The translations under genes were made by a program, and so were the position numbers. From assembly GCA_021299375.1 (NCBI GenBank), contig JAJTGR010000007.1, positions 1 to 64,000 on the forward strand: 64,000 nucleotides of DNA. Reading direction: 5' to 3'. The stretch is from Gemmatimonadota bacterium (GTDB lineage Bacteria > Gemmatimonadota > Gemmatimonadetes > Gemmatimonadales > Gemmatimonadaceae). Shown here piece after piece: positions 43,449-54,295 of this stretch (its first letter is position 1; each line of letters begins with the position of its first letter). The notes under the pieces were generated by a model. That model was not told the DNA's origin. It ran no database searches and saw nothing but the letters and a program-made list of their open reading frames with translations.

Positions 43449-43987
43449 AGCGACGGGCCATGGGGGTACCCGTGTGCCTGCTGCTGGCGCTCGCGGCCTG
43501 CGGTAAGCTGGAGGATGCCACGCCAGCCGACGTGGCGATGCAGCTATACGTGACCCTCGAGGTCAGCGGCGTGCAAACGGTGCCCGATGATCGGGCGCGC
43601 CCCGGGCTGCAGCCGTATCTTTCGGATTCACTGTACGCTCTGCTGATCGCCGCCCGGCGTGCACGTGATGCCGCGGCGGCGAGTGCGCCGTCCGGTGCCG
43701 CGCCGAACGCCGAGGGTGACCCGTTCAGCAGTCTACCCGAGGGGCGTAATCGCTACGCTGCCAAGACGACGCTCAGGCGGGGCGACACGGCGCTCGTGCT
43801 CATGGACTTCACCTACGACGCCCAGAAGCCCGCCGTCTCGTGGAGCGATACCCTGGTTATCACGCGCCAGCGTGGGCGCCACGTCGTGGACGATATCCGC
43901 TACGGGGCCGGGTTCGAGTTTGCGCATCAGGGGACGCTGCGGGGGATGCTGCGGGGGATGCTGCGGGGGATGCTGCAGTCCCGGTAG
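43445..43987 (+). CDS. Small lipoprotein with repeat-encoded C-terminus
   Basis: A 180-residue protein whose signal ends in a lipobox (LALAACG, Cys19). The mature part (YVTLEVSGVQTVPDDRARPG, YLSDSLYALLIAARRARD, AKTTLRRGDTALVLMDFTYD, DTLVITRQRGRHVVDDIRYG) has the look of an alpha/beta DUF3828-like domain, but this match is weak. The last residues, LRGMLRGMLRGMLQSR, come from three in-frame copies of a 12-base DNA repeat. It overlaps the MATE gene (ATGA). The function is unknown. Confidence 0.75.
   Translation: MKRRAMGVPVCLLLALAACGKLEDATPADVAMQLYVTLEVSGVQTVPDDRARPGLQPYLSDSLYALLIAARRARDAAAASAPSGAAPNAEGDPFSSLPEGRNRYAAKTTLRRGDTALVLMDFTYDAQKPAVSWSDTLVITRQRGRHVVDDIRYGAGFEFAHQGTLRGMLRGMLRGMLQSR
43937..43976 (+). 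repeat. Three tandem copies of a 12-base unit plus a partial copy
   Basis: CTGCGGGGGATG occurs at 43937-43948, 43949-43960 and 43961-43972, then CTGC. The repeat is in frame and encodes LRGM three times at the C-terminus of a lipoprotein. Copies are identical, as expected of recent slippage. Confidence 0.95.
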
Positions 43988-44086
43988 ACTCTTGCGCCCC
44001 AACGGACCCCGGCGTCGGCCCAACGCGCGGGCTCCTGTGCGCGTCAGCATAGGAGCGCCGTTGTCACTCCCTCTTCCCCGTCCCCC

Positions 44087-45325
44087 ATGCGCCGCCTCCA
44101 CACCGCTTTCCTGGGGTTCGCCCTCGCCGGCAGCGCCTCGGTCGCCGCCGCCCAGGTCCAAGTCCTGCCCACGCCCCCGGCCGTCATCGACTCCACCGAC
44201 CCCGTGGCGGTGCTGGTGTCGCGCCTCGACCTCGAGCGCTACAAGGCCACCATCAAGGGCCTCACCCAGTTCGGTGATCGTCGGCAGGGCACCAAGCGCA
44301 ACCGCGATGCCGTGGATTGGATCGAAGCGCAGCTCAAGAGCTACGGCTGCACCAACACCGAACGCATCACGTACGAGTACAATCCGCCCGAGTTCGCGCC
44401 GCGGCCACCCGCGCCGGCGGCTGGCGCTCCCGTGCCGCGTCGGGAGCTGGCGACGACGGCGGCCGGCGGCGGTCGCGCGCGCGGGGTGCGCACCCGCACC
44501 GGGGTGAACAACGACTCGCTGCGGCAGCCGGATGCGCGCCTCCGCGCGCTCAACGCCGAACCCAGCACGCCCGGCCAGCGGCAGGAAGTGTACTGCACCA
44601 AGGTCGGCACCACCCGCCCCGACGAGATGTACATCATCGGCGGCCACATGGACGGTATCGGCTGGGGTGAGGCGGCCAACGATGATGCCTCCGGCTCGGC
44701 GATCGTGATGGAACTGGCGCGCATCTTCAGCGATCCCGCCGTGCAGACGGAGCGCTCCATTCGCTTCGTGCTCTGGAACAACGAGGAGACGGGGCTCAAC
44801 GGCGCCCGCGCCTACATCGAGCAGCGGGCCAAGCTGCAGGGCATCGAAGAGCCCAAGGGCTCCGGCAAGTATCCGGAGCCCAGGTGGCTCGGGATGATCC
44901 AGCACGACATGATGCTGTTCGATCACGGCATGCCGAACCCCGACGGGACCATGCGCAAGGAGCAGCGCCCCGAGGCCGATGTGAACATCGAGTTCCAGAG
45001 CAACTCGAAGATGGCGAAGCAGTCGGCGGAGCTGGCCTGGCTGCTGCACGCGGCCAACGCGAAGTACGCCACGCACTATCCGGCCCAGGTCGGTCCGCAC
45101 ATGACCAACACCGACTCGGGGCCGTTCCAGGATCTCATCCCGGCCATCAGCCTGCGCGAGAACGAGCGGGGCACGCAGGTCGGCAGCGGGTGGGACCCGC
45201 ACTGGCACCAGCCCACGGACCTCTTCAAGACGTTCAGCGACGACGACTTCCGACTCGGCCTCAACGCTGCGCAGACCACGCTGGGTGGCGTGGCGAAGCT
45301 GGTCGGCGCCGTCCTCAAGAAGTAG
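44087..45325 (+). CDS. Secreted M28-family metallopeptidase
   Basis: A 412-residue protein with a signal peptide (about 1-22). Zinc-site positions of the M28 aminopeptidase fold are seen: His187 in IIGGHMDG, Asp200 in EAANDDASGSA, the Glu pair in NNEETGLNGA (233-234), and Asp in MIQHDMMLFD; a late His occurs in WDPHWHQPTDLF. A Pro/Ala/Arg-rich insertion (about 100-150) precedes the catalytic core. It probably removes N-terminal amino acids from peptides outside the cytoplasm. Its stop is 27 bases from the convergent amidase stop. Confidence 0.9.
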   Translation: MRRLHTAFLGFALAGSASVAAAQVQVLPTPPAVIDSTDPVAVLVSRLDLERYKATIKGLTQFGDRRQGTKRNRDAVDWIEAQLKSYGCTNTERITYEYNPPEFAPRPPAPAAGAPVPRRELATTAAGGGRARGVRTRTGVNNDSLRQPDARLRALNAEPSTPGQRQEVYCTKVGTTRPDEMYIIGGHMDGIGWGEAANDDASGSAIVMELARIFSDPAVQTERSIRFVLWNNEETGLNGARAYIEQRAKLQGIEEPKGSGKYPEPRWLGMIQHDMMLFDHGMPNPDGTMRKEQRPEADVNIEFQSNSKMAKQSAELAWLLHAANAKYATHYPAQVGPHMTNTDSGPFQDLIPAISLRENERGTQVGSGWDPHWHQPTDLFKTFSDDDFRLGLNAAQTTLGGVAKLVGAVLKK

Positions 45326-45352
45326 CGCGACCTGTCGCCGCGCGGGGGCTCG

Positions 45353-46849
45353 TCAGTCGAGCGGTGGAACGCGTCCGGTCCATGGTCGGGCGCGTTCCAG
45401 CTGACCGGCCACGCGAAACAGCGTGGCCTCGTCGCCGACGCGGGCCACGACCTGGGTGCCGATGGGTAGCCCCTGTGCATTCCAGTACAGCGGCACCGAC
45501 ATCGCCGGCTGCCCCGTGACGTTGAACAGCGGCGTGTAGGGCATGAACCCGAACACCTTCTTCGCCGTCTCGTCGAGCAGGCCGGCGGCCTTGAGCGCGC
45601 CGCCGAGGCCGAAGCGGCCCAGTAGAGCGAGTGCGGCCCGCTCAGTTGACGACGGTTGCAGGGCACCGATGGGAAACGGTGGCGATCCCAGCGTCGGTGT
45701 CACCAGCAGGTCGTACCGCGTCAGGAACTCCCCGCAGGTGCGCCCCGCCATCTGCAGGCGGCGCATGCTGGCAGCATAGTCCGACGCCTGGAACGCCTGA
45801 CCCAACAGCCCCAGCGCCCAGGTGGCCACTTCGACATCGTCGCGGCGCGGCGCCCGCTGCAGCTGCTCCCCCATCCATGCCAGATCGGCGCGGCACTCGG
45901 CGGCCACCACCGTGAGGAAGTCGCGCGCCAACTGCTGGCCCTCCACAACGGGTTCGTCGCGTTCCACGTGGTGCCCGAGCGACGCCAGCAGGGCGGCGGC
46001 ATCATCCAGCGCGGCCACGCAGTCCGGATGGACGCGGCTGCCGAAGAACGGCGACGCCGTGACCGCAATGCGCAGCGCGCCCGGTTCCGTGGTGACCTCG
46101 TCGAGATAGGGCCGGGCCTGCGGCGGACACGAGAGCGGCGCGCCGACGTCTTCCCCCGCCGTGGCGTCGAGCATCGCTGCCGAATCACGCACCGTGCGCG
46201 TGAGCACATGTTCCTGCACGAAGCCCCGCCAGACATCGCCAAGGTCGGGACCTGTGGGCATGCGCCCGCGCGAAGGCTTGAGGCCGAACACGCCGGTGCA
46301 CGACGCCGGTATGCGAATGGAGCCGCCGCCGTCGCCGCCATGGGCAATGGGGACAATGCGTGCCGCCACCGCCGCGCCGCTGCCGCCGCTCGAGCCGCCC
46401 GGTGTGCGCGTGACATCCCACGGGTTCCGCGCCGGCCCGAGCGCTTCGCTTTCGGTGAACGGGGTGAGCCCCAGTTCGGGCGTGTTGGCCTTGCCCACGA
46501 ACACCGCCCCTGCGCGCCGGTAGCGGGCCACCAGCGCCGAGTCGTGGCCCGGGGTGACTTGCTGCATGACGCGGGTACCATGGCTGGTTGGGACGCCGGC
46601 GATGGTCGCCATGAGGTCTTTGATGAGCATCGGCACCCCAGCAAAGGGCGCCGCCGGGTCGACGCGGCGCGCCATGTCGCGGCCGAACGCATCGAGCGGC
46701 CGTACCACGGCGTTGAGGCGTGGATTTCTGGCCTGCACGCGGGCCAGGGCCGCATCGGTGACTTCGGTGGCGGACACCTCGCCGCGCCGAACGAGGTCGG
46801 CGATCGCGAGGCCGTCGAGCGTGTCGTACTCGGGGAAGGGCAGGGACAT
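45353..46849 (-). CDS. Amidase-signature-family amidase
   Basis: A 498-residue cytoplasmic enzyme without a signal. The Ser-cisSer-Lys triad is in place: Lys77 (PMLIKDLM), the cis-Ser in GGSSGGS (153-154), and the nucleophile Ser177 in DGGGSIRIPAS. It hydrolyses an amide or carbamate of unknown identity; it lacks features that would mark it as GatA (no gatB/gatC nearby). It is the last gene of a run that begins with the antitoxin, 45 bases after the DCC protein gene. Confidence 0.9.
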   Translation of the reverse strand: MSLPFPEYDTLDGLAIADLVRRGEVSATEVTDAALARVQARNPRLNAVVRPLDAFGRDMARRVDPAAPFAGVPMLIKDLMATIAGVPTSHGTRVMQQVTPGHDSALVARYRRAGAVFVGKANTPELGLTPFTESEALGPARNPWDVTRTPGGSSGGSGAAVAARIVPIAHGGDGGGSIRIPASCTGVFGLKPSRGRMPTGPDLGDVWRGFVQEHVLTRTVRDSAAMLDATAGEDVGAPLSCPPQARPYLDEVTTEPGALRIAVTASPFFGSRVHPDCVAALDDAAALLASLGHHVERDEPVVEGQQLARDFLTVVAAECRADLAWMGEQLQRAPRRDDVEVATWALGLLGQAFQASDYAASMRRLQMAGRTCGEFLTRYDLLVTPTLGSPPFPIGALQPSSTERAALALLGRFGLGGALKAAGLLDETAKKVFGFMPYTPLFNVTGQPAMSVPLYWNAQGLPIGTQVVARVGDEATLFRVAGQLERARPWTGRVPPLD

Positions 46850-46894
46850 CCGCGAAAGGTGCCCACCGGCCTCGTCCTTGGCGAGGGCGCCCGG

Positions 46895-47314
46895 TCAGTC
46901 GAGGAAGCGCGCGCGTTCGTCGGGGCGAGGAAGCAGGCAGGCCGGGGCGACCAGACGCAGGCGATTGCGAGCGATCAGGTCATAGACGGCGTCGCGCATC
47001 GGGCGCGGCGTGAGGCGGCCAAGCAGGCCAAGCACGCCCCAGATCCCGCCAAGGTGGCGGGCGACCGCGAGGGCGGCGGCACTGCGCACCAGCACGCGCC
47101 CCGCAGTGGGCTCCACCCACACCACCGAATCGACGCCAGCCAGCTCCGGGTACGCGGCGCGCACCTCGGCCCCGAACGCGCCCTGCAGCGGGGCGAAATG
47201 CAGGCGATGACGGCGGGAGGGCGGTTCATGGCGCAGCACGAACTGCACGCTGCCGGCGCAGAGGCCGCAGTCGCCGTCGTAGAGCAGGACTGCCGGGCGC
47301 GCCGTGGCCAACAT
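46895..47314 (-). CDS. DCC-family thiol-disulfide oxidoreductase-like protein
   Basis: A 139-residue protein with the family hallmark YDGDCGLC near the start (Cys16, Cys19), then FVLRHEPPSRRHRLHFAPLQG and SAAALAVARHLGGIWGVLGLLGRLTPRPMRDAVYDLIARNR. DCC proteins are thioredoxin-like. The ATG at 47314 overlaps the toxin stop by one base (TGATG), so translation is coupled to the toxin gene, an unexpected pairing. A link to the toxin-antitoxin pair is not known and may be accidental. Confidence 0.85.
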   Translation of the reverse strand: MLATARPAVLLYDGDCGLCAGSVQFVLRHEPPSRRHRLHFAPLQGAFGAEVRAAYPELAGVDSVVWVEPTAGRVLVRSAAALAVARHLGGIWGVLGLLGRLTPRPMRDAVYDLIARNRLRLVAPACLLPRPDERARFLD

Positions 47315-47733
47315 CACGACGCCTGCAACCGGAACCCCACCGCCACGAAGTCGTGATCGAAGGCGAACACCGTCGAGATCCTCTCGCGTCGCATCAGCTC
47401 GCACGTCACGGCGTCCACGAGCGACAGCCGGAGATCGGCGAACCGCATCAGCCAGTTCATCGTCGCGGCTTCGAGCAACTCCCCGTCAACCGCACGCCAT
47501 TCATACGCCGGATCGGCGCGCACACGATCCACGACGGTGTGCGCCACGCGGGGCTCGCGCCACCGCAACAAGTGACCGTGCAACTCGGCAAGCACCAGCA
47601 CCGAACCGATCCAGCGCCCACCGCTGCCGAGGTGTTGGCGAGCCACGGCCAGCGCGTCTGCGTGGTGCTGGTCGCGCGGGGACGCCAGCGCCAGCAAGGC
47701 CCCGGTGTCAATCGCTGCGCGCGCTGTCGGCAT
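47314..47733 (-). CDS. PIN-domain ribonuclease toxin (VapC-like)
   Basis: A 139-residue protein. The PIN acidic residues are recognisable: Asp9 in AIDTGALLALA, Glu50 in VLVLAELHG, Asp107 in LRLSLVDAV, and Asp in VFAFDHDF near the C-terminus. PIN toxins cleave RNA, often tRNA, and are held in check by a DNA-binding antitoxin. The start at 47733 overlaps the upstream antitoxin gene by 26 bases. The reading frame continues upstream but there it only mirrors the antitoxin gene. Confidence 0.85.
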   Translation of the reverse strand: MPTARAAIDTGALLALASPRDQHHADALAVARQHLGSGGRWIGSVLVLAELHGHLLRWREPRVAHTVVDRVRADPAYEWRAVDGELLEAATMNWLMRFADLRLSLVDAVTCELMRRERISTVFAFDHDFVAVGFRLQAS

Positions 47734-48001
47734 CGGGGGCAGGGTACAGGTACTCGTCGTGCTTCGCGGCAAGATCGGTGGGAACCGAGAGCTCGATGCC
47801 GAGGGCGCCGACCAGATCGTCCAGGGAACGCCCGGGGGCGCGCGCACCGCGCAGCTCCGCAGCAATGCGGCGCAACCCGCGTCGCAGCAGTTCGGCGCGG
47901 GAGAGTGAGGTCTCAGCGGCCAACTCGTCGAGCAGCGCCTTGTCGTCCGGATCCATGTAGACCTGAACGGGTTCCCGAACTCGCGGTGTGCGCTTGTGCA
48001 T
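47708..48001 (-). CDS. Ribbon-helix-helix antitoxin
   Basis: A 97-residue protein. The N-terminal ribbon-helix-helix is visible: VREPVQVYMDPDDKALLDELAAETSLSRAELLRRGLRRIAAEL (strand, then two helices). The acidic tail (about 70-97) would bind the toxin. It overlaps the PIN gene by 26 bases, the usual gene order. Two starts are possible, 48001 and 48022; promoter-like bases just upstream of 48001 favour a nearly leaderless start there. Confidence 0.82.
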   Translation of the reverse strand: MHKRTPRVREPVQVYMDPDDKALLDELAAETSLSRAELLRRGLRRIAAELRGARAPGRSLDDLVGALGIELSVPTDLAAKHDEYLYPAPDADSARSD

Positions 48002-48008
48002 GCATGAC

Positions 48009-48035
48009 TGTATAACGTACATGTAAAGGCTTCAA
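48009..48035 (-). promoter_or_regulatory. Putative promoter/operator of the toxin-antitoxin operon
   Basis: On the minus strand TTGAAG (48035-48030) and TATACA (48014-48009) are separated by 15 bases. The self-complementary TACATGTA (48018-48025) lies between them and could be the ribbon-helix-helix operator. A start point near 48002 would leave almost no leader before the ATG at 48001. The region is AT-rich relative to its surroundings. Confidence 0.35.
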
Positions 48036-48094
48036 TGCTCACCGCCGACGCCTGTCGCTAAACTCTTGCCTTCACCGCTTCGCGCCCCCTGAGC

Positions 48095-49704
48095 ATGCCT
48101 CTCGTGATTTCGCGTGTCCGTTCGATCCTGTTCGGCCTGCTGACGCTGACGTCTGCCGCCTCGCTTCCGGCACAGGCGCGCTCCAGCACACCCGCCCCCG
48201 CCATCCCCCGCGAATTCCGCGGCGCCTGGGTGGCCAGTGTGGCCAACATTGACTGGCCGTCGAAGCCCGGCCTGACGGCGTGGGCCCAGCAGGCGGAGCT
48301 CATTGCCATCCTCGACCGGGCCCGCACGCTGCGACTCAACGCCATCCTGCTGCAGGTGCGCCCGGCCGGTGATGCCCTGTACGCGTCGCCGTACGAGCCG
48401 TGGTCGGCCTATCTCACCGGCGTCGAAGGGCGCCCGCCCGAGCCGTACTACGACCCGCTGGCCTTTGCCGTGAAGGAAGCGCATGCCCGCGGCCTCGAGC
48501 TGCACGCGTGGTTCAATCCGTATCGCGCCCGCCATCCGAGCGCGACGGGTGAGCATGCGCGCACCCATGTGAGTGTGAGGCATCCGCAGTGGGTCCGCCG
48601 CTACGGCAAGTACGAGTGGATGGACCCGGGCGAGCCCGGCGTGCTCGCGCATTCGCTGCGCGTGGCGCTCGACGTGGTGCGCCGCTATGACATCGATGGC
48701 ATCCACGTGGACGACTACTTCTATCCCTATCCGGAGACGGGTCCCGACAGCGTCGAGGTGCCGTTCCCGGACAGCGCGTCGTACGCGCGCTATAGTCAGC
48801 GCGGGGGTACGCTGGGACGCTCCGATTGGCGGCGCCACAATGTCGACGAATACGTGCGGCGGCTCTACCAGCGCACCAAGGCGATCAAGCCGTGGGTCAA
48901 GGTCGGCATCAGCCCCTTTGGCATCTGGCGTCCCGGCTACCCCGAGAGCATCAAGGGCTTCGACGCCTACGAGAAGCTTGCTGGCGACTCGCGCAAGTGG
49001 CTGCGCGAGGGGTGGGTGGACTACTTCACCCCGCAGCTGTACTGGCCCATCGCCCAGACGGCCCAGAGCTATCCGGTGCTGCTCGACTGGTGGCTCGGCG
49101 AGAACGTGCAGCGGCGGCACATGTGGGTGGGGCACAATGCGAGCCGCGCCGCGGCCGGCGCCACGGGCTGGGGCGCCGACGAGCTCAATGCGCAGGTGCG
49201 CGCCACCCGCGCCACCACGGCACGGCCCGACGGCGGTGCCACGGGCGACATCCACTTCAGCATGCGGGCGCTCATGCCGGCCGAGGGCAGCGCGCGGTCG
49301 CCGGTCTCGGTGGGGGTGGCCACGCAGCCGCCGGCTCCGACCGCCGCCGCGGCACTGGCCGAGCGGCTCGCATCGGCGCTGTACGCGGATGACGCGCTCA
49401 TTCCCGCGTCGCCGTGGCTCGGTGCCCAGCGCCCGGCACGCCCCGCGGCGCGCGTCATGCGGGAGCACCAGTCGGGGGAGGCTACGCTCGTCATTGCGCC
49501 CGGGCCCAGGGCGCGCTGGACCACCGTGCGCGTGCTGCGTGATGGCGGGTGGTCGTCACATGTGCTCCCGGCCGCCTTCACGCGCCTGGTGATCAGCGGC
49601 GCCGACGCGCCATCAGCCCAGCGCGTCGTCGTGACCGCCGTCGATCGGAATGGCAACGAAAGCCGACCGCTCGAGCTTAGCGGCACACCGTCTGGAACGC
49701 GCTG

Positions 49705-49705
<1 letters not shown>
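48095..49705 (+). CDS. GH10-like (GHL10/DUF187) glycosyl hydrolase, secreted
   Basis: A 536-residue protein with a signal peptide (about 1-27). The family signature runs through the barrel: EFRGAWVASVANIDWPSKPG, LNAILLQVRPAGDALY, GLELHAWFNPYRARHP, YDIDGIHVDDYFYPYPE, and VKVGISPFGIWRPG. GHL10 proteins are predicted to act on peptidoglycan or other glycans; the acidic residues of HVDDYFYPYPE are catalytic candidates. A beta-rich C-terminal domain (about 400-536) may bind carbohydrate. Its stop overlaps the ABC-F gene by one base. Confidence 0.88.
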
Positions 49706-51609
<1,904 letters not shown>

Positions 51610-51791
51610 CCTCGCGCCAGCGACGGCGTCCGTCGGGCATGTCCCTCCGCCAGCCCGCCGCGGCCGACGATGCCTCGGCCACCCCGTGCCAAACCCGACG
51701 CCGGACGACAAGTTCAGCGCGGCGCCGAGTGGGCGCGTTGGTGTACGGATTCTCCCGTCTCCCCCTGTCACCGCATTTGCGCGGAGTTCTC

Positions 51792-53777
51792 GTGGTGCCT
51801 CCCCGCCTGTCCTCGCTGCTGTTGTCGGGCTTGCTCGTTCCCGCCGTGTCGCTTGCCCAACCGGGTGGCGTGAAGCCCACGACCAAGCAGCAGTTCCCCG
51901 CCGATCCCAAGGCCGCTGTCCCCTCGTTGGCCGCCATGACCAAGGCGGCCACCAGTGAGCTCGCCGATGTCGTATCGCGCTTTGCCGCCGACAACCAGGC
52001 ACTGCAGCGGCGCTACGACGCGCCCGACTCCGACGTGCAGCGGAAACGCCTGCGGGCGTTCTACGAGGGCTGGCGTGCCCAGCTGGCGGCGCTCGACTTC
52101 GGCGGGCTCTCGGCCGAGGGCAAGGTGGACTATGTGCTGCTCGACAACCATCTGCGTTACCAGTTGCAGATGATGGAGCGGTCGGAAAAGCAGCGGCAGG
52201 AGACGGCGCCGCTGCTCCCTTTTGCCGGCCGGCTGCTGGCGTTGCAGGACGTGCGCCGGGATCTGGTCACCGTGAACGGGCAGGAGGCGGCGCGCACCCT
52301 GGCTGAGGTCACCAGGCAGGTGGACAGCCTGCGCGCGCTGTATGAGCCCGCCCCACCTCGGCCCGCCGGAGACAGCGCGTCAGGGGCCGCACGTCCCGCC
52401 CGCGTGGTGCCCCCCAAGGTCTCCCGCACCGTTGGGAATCGGGCGGCCGATGAACTGGATCAGGTGCGCAACACCGTGGGGCAGTGGTTCCGCTACTACA
52501 ACGGCTACGATCCGCTCTTCTCGTGGTGGGTGGCCAACCCGTATCAGAAGCTCGACGAGTCACTGCGCCGCTACGCGCAGACCATCCGTCAGCGGGTGGT
52601 GGGCATCCAGATGGCCGGAGCACCAGCTGCCGGCACGATGGTCACCGGTGGCCCGGGGGGCGGCGGCAGTGGGGGTGGTGGTGGTGGTGGCGCCGCCGCA
52701 CAGGCCCCGCGCAACGCCGCCGCCGCCAACGAGCCGATCATCGGCGATCCCATCGGCGCCGAGGGGCTGGCCATGGATCTGCGCCACGCCATGATCCCCT
52801 ACACGGCGGACGAATTGATCGCGATCGCCGAGAAGGAGTATGCGTTCAGTCTGGCCGAGGCGAAGAAGGCTGCCAAGGAGCTCGGTTTCGGTGACGACTG
52901 GAAGGCGGCCATGGAGAAGGTGAAGAACACGTTTGTCGAGCCGGGCAAGCAGCCGGATCTCATCCGCGATCTCGCCAACGAGGCCGACGCGTTCTTCGCG
53001 AAGCACGACTGGGTCACCATCCCCGCGCTCGCGCGCGAGGACTGGCGCATGGAAATGCTCTCCCCCGAGCGGCAGCGCGTGAGCCCGTTCTTTCTCGGTG
53101 GCGAAAGCATTCTCGTGTCGTACCCCACCGCCGACATGACCGACGAAGAAAAGGCCATGAGCCTGCGCGGCAACAACCCGCACTTCTCACGCGCGGTCGT
53201 GTTCCACGAGCTCAACCCCGGGCATCACCTGCAAGGCTTCATGTCGGCGCGCTACAACAGCCACCGTCGGCTCTTTTCGACGCCGTTCTGGAACGAGGGG
53301 CAGTCGCTGTACTGGGAGATGTTCCTCTGGGACCGCGATTTCCACGTCACACCCGAAGACCGCCTCGGTGCGCTCGCGTGGCGTATGCACCGCAGTGCCC
53401 GCATCGTCTTCTCGCTCAGCTTCCACCTTGGCAAGATGACGCCCGAGCAGTGCATCGAGTACCTGGTGGACAAGGTGCCGTTCGAGCGCGCCAACTCCGA
53501 GGCTGAGGTACGCCGGTCATTCAACGGCAGTTACTCGCCCATCTATCAGGCGGCGTACATGCTCGGGGGGTTACAGTTACGCGCGCTGTACAAGGAGCTG
53601 GTTGACTCGAAGAAGATGACCGATCGGCAGTTCCACGATGCCATCCTGCAGGGCGGGCCGATGCCCATCGCGATGGTGCGGGCGCGATTGGCAAAGGTGC
53701 CGATGACCCGCGAGGGGCCGTCGCCGTGGCGCTTTGCGGAGCAGTTGCCAGCGCCAAGGCCGTTTCCGGTGAAGTGA
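51792..53777 (+). CDS. DUF885 family secreted peptidase-like protein
   Basis: A 661-residue protein. The GTG start at 51792 has GGAG five bases upstream and opens a signal peptide (SLLLSGLLVPAVSLAQ). DUF885 is a gluzincin-like metallopeptidase family; the motif HELNPGHH (His472-His479) fits its HExxPGHH zinc site, with downstream WNEGQSLYWEM and AWRMHRSARI. A poly-Gly linker (about residues 285-297) interrupts the middle. The frame is open upstream to 51564 but lacks coding character. It is 182 bases downstream of the ABC-F gene. Confidence 0.83.
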   Translation: MVPPRLSSLLLSGLLVPAVSLAQPGGVKPTTKQQFPADPKAAVPSLAAMTKAATSELADVVSRFAADNQALQRRYDAPDSDVQRKRLRAFYEGWRAQLAALDFGGLSAEGKVDYVLLDNHLRYQLQMMERSEKQRQETAPLLPFAGRLLALQDVRRDLVTVNGQEAARTLAEVTRQVDSLRALYEPAPPRPAGDSASGAARPARVVPPKVSRTVGNRAADELDQVRNTVGQWFRYYNGYDPLFSWWVANPYQKLDESLRRYAQTIRQRVVGIQMAGAPAAGTMVTGGPGGGGSGGGGGGGAAAQAPRNAAAANEPIIGDPIGAEGLAMDLRHAMIPYTADELIAIAEKEYAFSLAEAKKAAKELGFGDDWKAAMEKVKNTFVEPGKQPDLIRDLANEADAFFAKHDWVTIPALAREDWRMEMLSPERQRVSPFFLGGESILVSYPTADMTDEEKAMSLRGNNPHFSRAVVFHELNPGHHLQGFMSARYNSHRRLFSTPFWNEGQSLYWEMFLWDRDFHVTPEDRLGALAWRMHRSARIVFSLSFHLGKMTPEQCIEYLVDKVPFERANSEAEVRRSFNGSYSPIYQAAYMLGGLQLRALYKELVDSKKMTDRQFHDAILQGGPMPIAMVRARLAKVPMTREGPSPWRFAEQLPAPRPFPVK

Positions 53778-53861
53778 TCCACTCGGCTTTCGAATGATGA
53801 CACGAGTCGGGGGTGTGCTGCCAATGTTTCGGCGGCCCACCCCCCGGAGTGTTTCGGCATC

Positions 53862-54221
53862 TTGCGGCATCAGGAACTGTCAGATCGCATCATCAAGGGT
53901 TGCTACACGGTCTACAACAGCCTACCGCGCGATCTCGACGAGGTGCTTTATCGGCGTGCGTTGCAGATCGAGCTGCAGCATCTCGGTCTTGTTGGGCAAT
54001 CCGAAGTGCCATTCAGAGTACACTATCGCGGCGAAGTGGTCGGCACGTACCGCGCCGATCAGGTCGTGAACGATCTCGTGATCATCGAACTCAAGACGGC
54101 TGAACGGCTGCGGCCACCACATCGCATGCAGTTGGCCAGGTACCTGCGACTGGCCGAACGGCAGGTCGGCCTCCTGCTCAACTTCGGGGATCGTGCCGAG
54201 GTCCTTCGCGTCGACTTGTAG
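53862..54221 (+). CDS. GxxExxY protein (PD-(D/E)XK-like fold)
   Basis: A 119-residue protein. DLDEVLYRRALQIELQHLGL is a variant of the GxxExxY motif (Gly replaced by Asp), followed by RVHYRGEVVGTYRADQVVNDLVIIELKTAERL, in which the ADQVV and IELK residues form a nuclease-like D-ExK pattern, and a C-terminal QLARYLRLAERQVGLLLNFG. Such short proteins are widespread in Gemmatimonadota and Bacteroidota; their role is unknown. The start is a TTG at 53862 by default; no better candidate with a ribosome binding site was seen. Confidence 0.78.
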   Translation: MRHQELSDRIIKGCYTVYNSLPRDLDEVLYRRALQIELQHLGLVGQSEVPFRVHYRGEVVGTYRADQVVNDLVIIELKTAERLRPPHRMQLARYLRLAERQVGLLLNFGDRAEVLRVDL

Positions 54222-54295
54222 TCAAGAAGTGAACCGCACGGGCGCCGGCTTCGCCGTCGCGATCACCTGCCGAATGAACAACCGGATGCTCACCC

